From SVTX01 sp045132775 (GTDB lineage Bacteria; Bacillota; Clostridia; Oscillospirales; CAG-272), in the NCBI GenBank assembly GCA_045132775.1, contig JBGUSX010000143.1:20666-84665 (forward strand): DNA of 64,000 bases. The letters are read 5' to 3'. The notes beneath the pieces were generated by a model. It saw only the letters and a list, made by a program, of their open reading frames with translations. It was not told the DNA's origin and did not search any database. The position numbers and the translations under genes were made by a program. Shown here piece by piece: positions 35,803 through 43,906 of this stretch. The stretch's first letter is position 1. Every line of letters begins with the position of its first letter.

Positions 35803-36515
35803 ATACCGAAACCGCCGTCAACTCCAATAACCTGCGCGGTGATAAAGGAAGCCTTTTCACTTGCAAGGAAATAAACAAGCTCCGCAACCTCGGCAGGATC
35901 GCCTATTCTGTAAAGCGGTGTCTGTTCGCAAAGCTCGGCAATGTCGTCATCGTCGTAGCAAGCGTTCATATCGGTGTCAATAACACCCGGCTCAACGCAG
36001 TTGACTCGTACACCCGAAGGTCCGAGCTCCTTTGCCATAGATAACGTCAGCCCTCGCATACCCGCCTTTGATGCAGAATACCCTACCTCACAGGAGGCAC
36101 CGCATCTGCCCCAGACCGAGCCAATATTAACGATAGCACCCGACTGCTGTCTGACAAAATCGTGAGAAGCGGCGCGTGACATATAAAAAGCGCTTGAGAG
36201 GTTGGTGTTGATCACCCTCATCCATTCGTCATCGCTCATATCAGTGACAAGTCCCGACGAGCTTACCCCCGCATTATTTACCAAAATATCAATGCCGCCG
36301 AGATATTCGACAGCCTTGTTGTATGCCCATTCAGACTCCTCGGGGTCTGAAAGATCAGCCTTTATGGCATAAGCCCCCGTCGCGTCGGCGCATTCCTGCG
36401 CGGCATCATCGTTTGAGCAATAGATGAATGCAACCGCACAATCATTTTCTGTGAAAAGCTCAACGCAAGCGCGACCTATACCGCGCGAGCCACCGGTAAT
36501 AATAACCTTCTTCAT
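35799..36515 (-). CDS. Short-chain dehydrogenase/reductase (FabG-like)
   Basis: 238 residues. Cofactor motif ITGGSRGIGRACVELF at the start, LVNNAGVSSSG (about 80), catalytic Ser in NIGSVWGRCGA (about 131), YSASKAG with the Tyr-Lys pair (about 147) and VEPGVIDTDMN (about 179). The same as many FabG 3-oxoacyl-ACP reductases, but no fatty acid genes are near, so it may serve another alcohol or ketone. Coupled to the 2H phosphoesterase gene downstream. Confidence 0.88.
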   Translation of the reverse strand: MKKVIITGGSRGIGRACVELFTENDCAVAFIYCSNDDAAQECADATGAYAIKADLSDPEESEWAYNKAVEYLGGIDILVNNAGVSSSGLVTDMSDDEWMRVINTNLSSAFYMSRAASHDFVRQQSGAIVNIGSVWGRCGASCEVGYSASKAGMRGLTLSMAKELGPSGVRVNCVEPGVIDTDMNACYDDDDIAELCEQTPLYRIGDPAEVAELVYFLASEKASFITAQVIGVDGGFGI

Positions 36516-36620
36516 TTGTCGTCCTCTTTTACGTTTACATAAATTTGGTGCTCTATGTGCTAATTATAACATTATCGAATACATTTTTCAATAATATTTT
36601 CAATTTTTTCCTCAAAAGCC

Positions 36621-36649
36621 TTGAAAAAGAATAAAAAATAATGTATAAT
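36621..36649 (+). promoter_or_regulatory. Promoter of rhaA
   Basis: TTGAAA (36621-36626), 17 bases, TATAAT (36644-36649), 38 bases before the rhaA ATG. Confidence 0.75.
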
Positions 36650-36687
36650 TACTGTGTTTGAAATAAAAAAATTTTTTGGAGGACAAA

Positions 36688-37938
36688 ATGGCAAACGCAA
36701 GATACGAATCCGCAAAGGAAATATACGCAAGATACGGCATCGACACAGAAGCTGCTATAAAGGCTCTTTCTGACATCCGCATCTCTATGCACTGCTGGCA
36801 AGCAGATGACGTTCTCGGATTTGAGGGCACAGGAGCACTCTCCGGTGGTATTCAGACCACTGGTAACTACCCCGGACGCGCAAGAACTCCCGACGAGCTC
36901 TTCGCAGATCTCGACAAGGCACTTTCGCTCATCCCCGGAACGCATAAGATAAACGTTCATGCAAACTACGCAATTGCAGAGGACGGCGAGGTTATCGACA
37001 GAGACATCATCGAGCCCCGTCACTTCAAGAGATGGGTAGAGTTTGCAAAGAAGCATAACTGCGGACTTGATTTCAACCCCACCTTCTTCTCTCACCCCAA
37101 GGCAGACGGACTTACACTCTCAAGCCCCAACGATGAGATCAGAAGCTTCTGGATCAAGCACGGTATCGCTTGCGTTAAGATCTCTGAATACTTCGCAAAC
37201 GAGACAGGCTATCCCTGCGTTATGAATATCTGGACAGGCGACGGTATGAAGGATATCCCCGGAGACAGACTCGGTCCGCGTCAGAGATACGCTGACTCTA
37301 TAGATAAGATCCTCGCTTGCGGATACGACAAGAGTAAGGTATACGTAACCGTTGAGTCCAAGGTCTTCGGTATCGGTGTTGAGGCTTATACCGTTGGTAG
37401 CGCGGAGTTCTCTCTCGCTTACGCTATGACAAGAGGAATCACACCTCTTATGGATAACGGTCACTATCATCCCACCGAGGTAGTTTCCGATAAGATCCCC
37501 GCGCTCCTCGTATTCTCCGACAAGATCGCGCTCCACATCACCCGTCCTATCCGTTGGGACTCCGACCACGTCGTAGCTTACGACGATGAGACCAGAGAGA
37601 TGATGAAGGAGGTAGTTCGTTGCAATGCTCTTGACAGAGTGTTCCTCGCAACAGACTATTTTGACGCTTCCATCAACCGCGTAGCCGCACTCGTTATCGG
37701 TATGAGAAACGTTCAGAAGGCTCTTCTCAATGCCCTTCTTACTCCCAACGAGGAGATCAAGAAGTATCAGGATGAGGGCAACTATACCATGATGCTCGCA
37801 ATGCAGGAGGAGATCAAAACACTTCCTATGGGCGACGTTTGGATGGAATTCTGCGAGAGAAACGGCGTTGCAGGCTGCTCTTGCTGGCTCAAGGAGATCG
37901 AAAAGTACGAAAAGGAAGTTCTCGCAAAGAGAGTCTGA
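36688..37938 (+). CDS. rhaA: L-rhamnose isomerase
   Basis: 416 residues from the ATG at 36688, behind TTGGAGGACAAA. Converts L-rhamnose to L-rhamnulose with manganese. Family signature SMHCWQADDVLGFE near residue 32, KINVHANYA (about 88), LDFNPTFFSHPKADG (about 130), IWTGDGMKD (about 180) and MDNGHYHPTEV (about 252) with metal-binding Asp, His and Glu. Length is standard. It stands alone with its own promoter and terminator; the kinase is 16 kb away and no aldolase is seen. Codon use is strongly biased (ATC, CTC, GTT), hinting at high expression. Confidence 0.95.
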   Translation: MANARYESAKEIYARYGIDTEAAIKALSDIRISMHCWQADDVLGFEGTGALSGGIQTTGNYPGRARTPDELFADLDKALSLIPGTHKINVHANYAIAEDGEVIDRDIIEPRHFKRWVEFAKKHNCGLDFNPTFFSHPKADGLTLSSPNDEIRSFWIKHGIACVKISEYFANETGYPCVMNIWTGDGMKDIPGDRLGPRQRYADSIDKILACGYDKSKVYVTVESKVFGIGVEAYTVGSAEFSLAYAMTRGITPLMDNGHYHPTEVVSDKIPALLVFSDKIALHITRPIRWDSDHVVAYDDETREMMKEVVRCNALDRVFLATDYFDASINRVAALVIGMRNVQKALLNALLTPNEEIKKYQDEGNYTMMLAMQEEIKTLPMGDVWMEFCERNGVAGCSCWLKEIEKYEKEVLAKRV

Positions 37939-37970
37939 TCGTTTGATACATATCAGTCACATATTAAATC

Positions 37971-37998
37971 AAGGGAACGCTTCGGCGTTCCCTTTTTT
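37971..37998 (+). terminator. Terminator of rhaA (UUCG tetraloop)
   Basis: AAGGGAACGC / GCGTTCCCTT, 10-bp stem with TTCG loop, then a T-run. Confidence 0.92.
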
Positions 37999-38105
37999 CT
38001 TTTAAAGAAAAACTTTATAACATTTCAGCAACAATTCTTCAACAAAACAAAAAAGTCGGTGTTGTAAAATACACTCACAATGGAAAAATATGAAAGCAGG
38101 AAAAT

Positions 38106-38480
38106 ATGGAAAACAACACTTTTAGCTATCAGTATTCAGCAGTCAGAAATAAGGAAGTCGAAAATATCAGAAAAAAGTATATCGTAAACGAGGAAAACAA
38201 GCTTGACAAGTTAAAAAAGCTCGATGCACGTGTTCAAATAGCAGGTGTGATAGAAAGCCTTTCTATCGGTATTATCGGTGCGCTCGTATTCGGCATCGGA
38301 CTTTGCTTTGGACTCGACGTGCTCACAGGAGCAGACTGGCTTACACTTCTCTTTGCTATCTTCGGGATTTGCTTGATGCTCCCCGCATACCCCATATATA
38401 AGCATATATCGCGAAGGACACGCAATAGACTCGCCCCCGAGATCCTTCGCCTATCCGACGAGATAATGAAATCCTGTTAA
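38106..38480 (+). CDS. Small two-helix membrane protein, paralogue 1
   Basis: 124 residues, RBS GCAGGAAAAT-type. A charged N-terminal region (FSYQYSA, then IRKKYIVNEENKLDKLKKLDARV) is followed by two membrane helices (about 46-70 and 77-98) and a basic tail RRTRNRLAPEILRLSDEIM. The same layout recurs in the next gene and in the gene at 45855. Proteins of this type are, as far as I recall, sometimes labelled dihydropteridine reductase in databases; I see no nucleotide-binding fold to justify that. Likely accessory to the ABC/two-component cluster. Confidence 0.75.
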   Translation: MENNTFSYQYSAVRNKEVENIRKKYIVNEENKLDKLKKLDARVQIAGVIESLSIGIIGALVFGIGLCFGLDVLTGADWLTLLFAIFGICLMLPAYPIYKHISRRTRNRLAPEILRLSDEIMKSC

Positions 38481-38552
38481 AGCCGAGATAACAATTTAAT
38501 AAGACCACAACAATCAAACAAAAATACAACAATAATAGTGAGGTAAGAAATT

Positions 38553-38915
38553 ATGAACCAGAACGATCAGCTTAAAGCACAGAAGATTCGCGCACAGTAC
38601 ATTGAAAAAGAGACCACCGATCTTGACACACTTCGAGATCTAGACAAAAAGGTAAGACACCCTGCAGCAGCTTTTTCTTACGTTTTTGGCAGTATTTCAG
38701 CAGTAATAATGGGTGCGGGAATGAGCCTTGTAATGACAGATATCGGTACCTTTCTCGGTCTGACCGACACTATGATCCCGGGCATCGCTATAGGCATCGT
38801 TGGAATGTTCTTGGCGCTTGTTAATTACCCCATCTATAAAGGCATCCTTAACAGCAGAAAAAAGAAATATGGTTCTAAAATACTTAATCTCTGTGATAAA
38901 ATTAACGAAAAATAA
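38553..38915 (+). CDS. Small two-helix membrane protein, paralogue 2
   Basis: 120 residues, RBS GTGAGGTAAG. Aligns with the preceding protein: QKIRAQYIEKETTDLDTLRDLDKKV, two helices (about 46-66, 75-95), VNYPIYKGIL and a basic C-terminus. It lacks the FSY-YSA start. Shared pattern across the three copies is IR-x-(K/Q)-Y, a DxLxxLxxLDxxV strip just before helix 1, and YPIY at the end of helix 2. No enzyme motif is visible. Confidence 0.72.
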   Translation: MNQNDQLKAQKIRAQYIEKETTDLDTLRDLDKKVRHPAAAFSYVFGSISAVIMGAGMSLVMTDIGTFLGLTDTMIPGIAIGIVGMFLALVNYPIYKGILNSRKKKYGSKILNLCDKINEK

Positions 38916-38933
38916 TAAAGAGGAGAACATAAA

Positions 38934-39299
38934 ATGGCAGAGAAGAAAAACAAAAAGCCGCTTATAATAGCGGGAATAGGTGCAGGAGTTACCGCGGCAG
39001 CAGTTGGACTCGTCGCAGCATTCAAGAGCATGAAAGAAAGCGCAAAAGCACAGCACGAGGTAGATAAAGCGGAATTTGCCGCTGTAAAAGCAGAAGCAAA
39101 AGCAAGTTTTGAAGAAAACAGAGGTCGTAATACATTCAAAAAGGCAAAAGCTGATGCAAAGAAGACCTGGGATGAGGCACACCTCTCTCCTTCCAAGAGA
39201 TCAGAAAAAATGCAGAAGGAACGCGATGCAAAAAAGGCAGCAGCTGAAGCCAGAACCAAATCCGCCCAAGCTCGCTACGAGGCAGTAAAGAAAAAATAA
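38934..39299 (+). CDS. Single-helix membrane protein with Ala/Lys/Glu-rich coiled tail
   Basis: 121 residues, RBS AAAGAGGAG. After KKNKKP comes one membrane helix (about 9-29, Gly/Ala-rich), and the rest is a long charged helix (KAEFAAVKAEAKASFEEN, KKAKADAKKTWDEAH, KKAAAEARTKSAQARYEA) that probably forms a coiled coil on one side of the membrane. No known domain. Its position between the small paralogues and the first ABC module suggests membership of the same operon. Confidence 0.68.
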   Translation: MAEKKNKKPLIIAGIGAGVTAAAVGLVAAFKSMKESAKAQHEVDKAEFAAVKAEAKASFEENRGRNTFKKAKADAKKTWDEAHLSPSKRSEKMQKERDAKKAAAEARTKSAQARYEAVKKK

Positions 39300-39377
39300 G
39301 CAATAATACAACATAAGCGAGGCGCAGAATGCGGCTCGCTCGTGTTGCGTTATCTATAGACTAAAAAGGAGTAAAAA

Positions 39378-40292
39378 ATGAACGCAATCGAAATCAAAAA
39401 TCTTTCCAAAAGCTTTCGTTCGATGTACGCGGTAGATCATCTCAATATGACCGTGCCCCAGGGCGCGATCTACGGATTTATCGGCGAAAACGGAAGCGGA
39501 AAATCTACAACAATGAAGCTTATCTGCGGTCATCTTGTCCCAAATAGCGGAGAGATCAAGCTGTTTGGCAGAGATTACACAGACCCGGGTGTCCGCGTAA
39601 GAGTCGGCGCACTTATCGAAAATGCAGGATGCTTCCCCGGCTCCAGCGTCTATCAGAATCTTATGATGCAATGTATAAACCTCGGTATTGAAAACCCAGA
39701 CGACGAGATCCGCCGCGTGCTTGAGATCGTACGTATGGAGGACAACGCAAACATAAAATTCAAGAGCTGTTCTCTCGGTATGAAACAGCGTATCGGAATT
39801 GCTATGGCACTTTTAGGTGACCCCACGCTCCTTATTCTTGACGAGCCGATCAACGGTCTCGACACCGACGGAATGAGAATAATGAGAGAAATACTCGTTG
39901 ATATCACAAAGAAATACGGCTGTACAGTTCTCATCTCCTCCCATATACTCGGCGAGCTTGAAAAGATCGCCACTCACTACGGTATCATCCGTCAGGGCAA
40001 AATGATCATGGAGCTCTCTGCTGAAGAAATGGACAACAGAGCCCAGGTATTCGTATCTCTCAAAACGAAGGATATGGAAGGTGCAAGATCACTTCTTGAG
40101 AAGGAATACGCAACCGTAAAAGAGGAAGACGAGTACATCCGCGTCTATGACGTAGACGACACCAAATCTATCGTGGAATATCTCATGGAGAACGGCCACG
40201 TGGTAAGTGAGATCAAGAAGAACAAGATCGGTCTCGAAGAATATTACGTGGAGCTTATGAGCGCACAGGATACAGAAAAGGAGGTAAAGTAA
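39378..40292 (+). CDS. ABC transporter ATPase, module 1
   Basis: 304 residues, RBS AAAAAGGAG. Walker A GENGSGKSTT (about 36), Q-loop region LIENAGCFPGSS (about 80), signature CSLGMKQRIGIAMAL (about 133, SLGMKQR in place of LSGGQ as in BcrA-type ATPases), Walker B LLILDEPINGLD (about 152) and the H-loop in LISSHILGEL. The C-terminal 80 residues form an extra domain. BcrA/NatA-type ATPases pair with ABC-2 permeases for antimicrobial peptide immunity or export. Pairs with the next gene, two bases downstream. Confidence 0.93.
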   Translation: MNAIEIKNLSKSFRSMYAVDHLNMTVPQGAIYGFIGENGSGKSTTMKLICGHLVPNSGEIKLFGRDYTDPGVRVRVGALIENAGCFPGSSVYQNLMMQCINLGIENPDDEIRRVLEIVRMEDNANIKFKSCSLGMKQRIGIAMALLGDPTLLILDEPINGLDTDGMRIMREILVDITKKYGCTVLISSHILGELEKIATHYGIIRQGKMIMELSAEEMDNRAQVFVSLKTKDMEGARSLLEKEYATVKEEDEYIRVYDVDDTKSIVEYLMENGHVVSEIKKNKIGLEEYYVELMSAQDTEKEVK

Positions 40293-40293
40293 T

Positions 40294-41130
40294 ATGGCAC
40301 ACGAGATAACCTTTGAATCACCGAGCTTTCAGAAAAGAATAAAAGGAATGCTCGGAGTAGACTTTTATCGCCTCTTCCACACTCCCCTCTTTTACATATT
40401 CCTTGCGATCGCGGCAATAATTCCCGCAATGGTATCCGCAATGACAATGATGCCCGATCAAAGCGGCAACACCATGGAGCCACTCTATTCAAACGTATGG
40501 CAGATCATAGCTGCTGAAGAATCCCTATACGTAATTCGCACAATCGCCGACTATGCAAATATGAACATGGTATTCATTTTTGGCGGTATAATGGTGTCGA
40601 TATTCATCGGACACGACTATAAGTCCGGCTACGTAAAGCAGCTCTTCACCACCCACGCAAAAAAGCAGGACTATATGATCTCCAAGAGCATCGTGTGTGC
40701 CTTTGCAATGGCATGCATGTGTCTGACTTATCTTATAGGCGGAACAGTCGCCGGAATACTCGTTGGCTATGATACTACAGTAAACATTGGCTCCTTGATC
40801 ATTGCAATTCTCGGCAAAATGATAATGTCACTCGGTTGGGCAAGCCTTTATACCTTCCTCAATATTATCTTCAGAAAATACTTTGGAATATCCATCGCAT
40901 CGTCCTTCTTCTTTGGCACGGGAATTCTTATCATAGGTGTTGCTGCAATAGTTGAAAATCTCGCAATTCCCACCGAATTCCTCAACATCTTCCTCTACGG
41001 AGCGTCGGTCAACGCGTGCCTTGCAAGTGATATCACAGCGCTCATCACCTGTGTCTCGGTTTCTCTCTCCTGGGCAGTGATCTACAATGTAGCGGGAACC
41101 CACATCCTCAACAAGTGCGACGTATATTAA
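40294..41130 (+). CDS. ABC-2-type permease, module 1
   Basis: 278 residues, RBS AAAGGAGG. Six membrane helices can be drawn: about 30-50, 82-105, 127-150, 162-183, 193-213 and 240-262, with the N-terminal cytoplasmic start ITFESPSFQKRIKGMLGVDFYRLF. The segment FIGHDYKSGYVKQLFTTHAKKQDY after helix 2 is typical of lantibiotic-immunity or bacitracin-type permeases. Has no large outer domain, unlike BceB. Substrate unknown. Confidence 0.85.
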   Translation: MAHEITFESPSFQKRIKGMLGVDFYRLFHTPLFYIFLAIAAIIPAMVSAMTMMPDQSGNTMEPLYSNVWQIIAAEESLYVIRTIADYANMNMVFIFGGIMVSIFIGHDYKSGYVKQLFTTHAKKQDYMISKSIVCAFAMACMCLTYLIGGTVAGILVGYDTTVNIGSLIIAILGKMIMSLGWASLYTFLNIIFRKYFGISIASSFFFGTGILIIGVAAIVENLAIPTEFLNIFLYGASVNACLASDITALITCVSVSLSWAVIYNVAGTHILNKCDVY

Positions 41131-41189
41131 AAGAGGTCAGGCGCGAAATGAAATTATCTGTTATTATGAATTTGGGCTATTCGAGTCCT

Positions 41190-41212
41190 CTCTTTGCGAT
41201 CGACGCAAAGAG
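41190..41212 (+). other. Hairpin in the 106-base gap between ABC modules
   Basis: CTCTTTGCG / CGCAAAGAG, 9-bp perfect stem, ATCGA loop, no T-run, 24 bases before the next start. It could moderate expression of module 2 or protect the upstream mRNA end. Confidence 0.45.
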
Positions 41213-41236
41213 CTGAAAGAAATAGGAGAATAAATT

Positions 41237-42136
41237 ATGAATGCAGTTGAAATAAAAAACTTATCAAAGAATTTCGGTGCCAAGCAGGCGGTTTGCGGTC
41301 TTGAAATGACTGTACCTATGGGCTCGATCTACGGCTTTATCGGTGAAAACGGCTCGGGCAAATCGACCACTGAAAAAATGATCTGCGGTCTTATCCCAAC
41401 AAGCGGCGGCTCAATAAAGCTCTACGGAAAGGACTATACCGATGCTGATGTCCGTGCAAAGATCGGAGTGCTCATAGAGTCTCCCGGATGCTTCCCGGGA
41501 CTCACAGTTTTCGATAATATGATGCTCCAGGCGGCAAACCTCTCGATAAAGAACGCCGAAGAAGAGGTCATAAAGACCCTGAAGCTTGTAAGAATGGAAG
41601 GCGCGGCAGGCAATAAATATAAAAATTGCTCGCTCGGCATGAAGCAACGAGTCGGCATAGCAATGGCACTTCTCGGAGACCCTACCCTCCTCGTCCTCGA
41701 CGAGCCCCTCAACGGACTCGACGCAGACGGAATGAGAATAATGCGTGAGGTCTTTACCGACATCGTAAAAGACGGTAAACGCAGTATCATCGTTTCCTCT
41801 CACCTTCTCGGCGAGCTCCAGAAGGTAGCAACTCACTACGGAATTATCCGTCACGGAAAGATGATCGTGGAAATGACTGCAGAAGAGCTTGACGCAAGCT
41901 GCAGAACCTACGTGGCTCTCCGTACCGACGAAATGAACAGGACAAAAATGCTCCTCGGATGCAAATACTCACGCGTCGAGGAGGACGAAGCGGAATACAT
42001 CCGCGTTTACGACATAACAACTCCCGAGGAGATAGTAACGTATCTCTACGAGAACGGAATATGCGTAACAGAGATCAAAACGGACAAGATCGGTCTCGAA
42101 GAATACTATATCGATCTTATGAAAGGAGGCAGATAA
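41237..42136 (+). CDS. ABC transporter ATPase, module 2
   Basis: 299 residues, RBS AGGAGAATAA. Close paralogue of the module 1 ATPase over its entire length: GENGSGKSTT, ESPGCFPGLTVFDN, CSLGMKQRVGIAMAL, LLVLDEPLNGLD and IVSSHLLGEL at equivalent places, and a C-terminal extension with the shared VYDITTPEEIV and EYYIDLM. A tandem duplication of the ATPase/permease pair is the likely origin. Overlaps none; the permease starts two bases after its stop. Confidence 0.93.
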   Translation: MNAVEIKNLSKNFGAKQAVCGLEMTVPMGSIYGFIGENGSGKSTTEKMICGLIPTSGGSIKLYGKDYTDADVRAKIGVLIESPGCFPGLTVFDNMMLQAANLSIKNAEEEVIKTLKLVRMEGAAGNKYKNCSLGMKQRVGIAMALLGDPTLLVLDEPLNGLDADGMRIMREVFTDIVKDGKRSIIVSSHLLGELQKVATHYGIIRHGKMIVEMTAEELDASCRTYVALRTDEMNRTKMLLGCKYSRVEEDEAEYIRVYDITTPEEIVTYLYENGICVTEIKTDKIGLEEYYIDLMKGGR

Positions 42137-42138
42137 GA

Positions 42139-43002
42139 ATGGATAACGCAGTAAGATTTGAAAAAACACATATTTCGCAAAGAATAAAAAGTATGCTTAA
42201 AGTCGATCTTCGCAGGATGATCAAATCAAGGCTTTTCTATATTCTAATAGCCTGCTCCCTTCTCATTCCGATAGTAATGACCGTAATGCTCTGTATGATG
42301 GACGGACAGGTCTCAGTTGACCCCCAAACAGGCAAAGAGACGGTTATGGAAGGACCCGAGAGCGTCTGGCAGTCGATAGGCACACTTCCAACAACAAGCG
42401 TGCCCGAGGTCGATATGAGCAACCCCGACGCAATGGGCGGCATGGCGGCAATGGGCGCAGGAATGGACGTCATGGCAATGTGCAACATAAATATGATGTT
42501 TATGGGCGTTGCAGTTTTTATCTGCCTCTTCATTTCCGAGGATTTTAGAAGCGGATACGCAAAAAATCTCTTCACAGTACGCGCAAGGAAAGGCGACTAT
42601 GTTATCTCTAAAACCCTCTCGGGCTTCGTTTGCGGTGCAATAATGCTGATTATGTATTTTATTGGCGCACTGCTTGCAGGAGCGATCTCGGGCTTGCCAT
42701 TCGATATGGTGGGCGATATGACAGTCGCAAGCGTTGTAATGTGCATGATCGCAAAGATCTTCCTTATGCTCGTTTTCGTTCCGATCTTCGTTTGCATCAG
42801 TGTAGCGGCAAAACAGAAGGCATGGCTTGCACTCTGCGGATCGCTTGGCGCGGGAATGCTGCTCTTTATGATGGTTGGAATGATCACACCCCTCAATTCA
42901 ACCTTGATCCACGTTATTCTCACGCTTGCAGGCGGTGCAATGTTCTCTTTCGGACTGGGTGCCATCAGTAAACATATTCTCAAAAAAACAGGCTTAGTAT
43001 AA
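42139..43002 (+). CDS. ABC-2-type permease, module 2
   Basis: 287 residues from the ATG at 42139 (AAAGGAGGCAGATAAGA upstream). It is a homologue of the module 1 permease: FEKTHISQRIKSMLKVDLRRMI at the N-terminus corresponds to FESPSFQKRIKGMLGVDFYR, and FISEDFRSGYAKNLFTVRARKGDY to the loop after helix 2. The first outer loop (about 57-110) is longer and very rich in Met and Gly (NPDAMGGMAAMGAGMDVMAM). Six helices. The Met-rich loop is unusual and might bind metal or a hydrophobic ligand; that is inference. Confidence 0.83.
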   Translation: MDNAVRFEKTHISQRIKSMLKVDLRRMIKSRLFYILIACSLLIPIVMTVMLCMMDGQVSVDPQTGKETVMEGPESVWQSIGTLPTTSVPEVDMSNPDAMGGMAAMGAGMDVMAMCNINMMFMGVAVFICLFISEDFRSGYAKNLFTVRARKGDYVISKTLSGFVCGAIMLIMYFIGALLAGAISGLPFDMVGDMTVASVVMCMIAKIFLMLVFVPIFVCISVAAKQKAWLALCGSLGAGMLLFMMVGMITPLNSTLIHVILTLAGGAMFSFGLGAISKHILKKTGLV

Positions 43003-43007
43003 AACTC

Positions 43008-43034
43008 AAGGCAACGCATAAGCGTTGCCTTTTT
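43008..43034 (+). terminator. Terminator after ABC module 2
   Basis: AAGGCAACGC / GCGTTGCCTT, 10-bp stem with ATAA loop, then TTT. Ends the transport operon before the two-component genes. Confidence 0.88.
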
Positions 43035-43182
43035 CAATAAAATAAGAGGAATTTTAAAAAAAATCAAAAATACAAACAAAACTTTAACAATTACGTGATA
43101 TAATATGCAATGTGAAGCTGAACTGAGCACAACACCAATTTATTGCAATAGCTGCTCGCAAGCGAGCAGTCCGAGTCATATT

Positions 43183-43193
43183 TATGATATAAT
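43183..43193 (+). promoter_or_regulatory. Extended -10 promoter of the two-component genes
   Basis: TGA followed by TATAAT (43188-43193), i.e. an extended -10 without a clear -35; a second TATAAT-like box lies at about 43098. Between them CTGCTCGC / GCGAGCAG (43152-43169) forms a tight 8-bp hairpin, a possible operator or attenuator. Confidence 0.5.
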
Positions 43194-43234
43194 ATACCCG
43201 TAAAAGCCAAAATCCGCCCATGGAGGATGAAAAC

Positions 43235-43906
43235 ATGTTTAAGATCTTGATCGTAGAGGATGACAGAGACCTCAACCGCAGTGTCTGCTCTTTCCTTAAT
43301 AATTCGGGATACGAGGCAGTAGGTTGCCTCGATGCAGAAAGCGCATACGATGAAATGTATAAAACCACCTTTGACTGTATCGTATCCGATATAATGATGC
43401 CCAATATCGACGGCTTTGAATTTGCGAAAACAGTGCGCTCACTCAATACTGACATTCCGATCTTGTTTATGACCGCGCGTGACGATTTTGCTGCAAAGCA
43501 AAGAGGCTACCGCATAGGCATCGACGACTATATGATAAAGCCCATAGACCTTGACGAGCTGTTTCTGCGTATAGGGGCCCTTCTCCGTCGATCAAAGATA
43601 GCATCAAGCCGCAGACTTGAGGTGGGCAGCTTTGTTATGGATGCCGATGAACGCTCCGCAACACTCAATGATGTGGAAATATCACTCACGGCAAGAGAGT
43701 TCGACCTTCTCTATAAGCTGCTCTCTTACCCCAAAAAGACCTTCACACGCACACAGCTTATGGACGAATTCTGGGACGTTGACACACAAACGAGCACAAG
43801 AACAGTTGACGTGTATATGACCAAGCTCCGCGCCAAGCTCGCGGATTGCGACTCATTTGAGATACAGACCGTCCACGGACTCGGATATAAGGCGGTAATA
43901 AAATGA
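43235..43906 (+). CDS. OmpR-family response regulator
   Basis: 223 residues from the ATG at 43235 (GGAGGATGAAAAC before it). Receiver domain: KILIVEDDRDLNRS with the acidic pair, the phospho-acceptor Asp in CIVSDIMMPNIDGFEF (about 50), the Thr in LFMTARDD (about 79) and Lys in DYMIKPIDLDEL (about 102). The C-terminal winged helix (VEISLTAREFDLLYKLL, then RTVDVYMTKLRAKLAD and TVHGLGYKA) is OmpR/PhoB type. Overlaps the kinase by four bases. Confidence 0.94.
   Translation: MFKILIVEDDRDLNRSVCSFLNNSGYEAVGCLDAESAYDEMYKTTFDCIVSDIMMPNIDGFEFAKTVRSLNTDIPILFMTARDDFAAKQRGYRIGIDDYMIKPIDLDELFLRIGALLRRSKIASSRRLEVGSFVMDADERSATLNDVEISLTAREFDLLYKLLSYPKKTFTRTQLMDEFWDVDTQTSTRTVDVYMTKLRAKLADCDSFEIQTVHGLGYKAVIK

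Noticed and set aside
38106..38480. Dihydropteridine reductase label for the small paralogues
   Set aside because: No Rossmann motif or catalytic residues; two membrane helices make up most of the protein.
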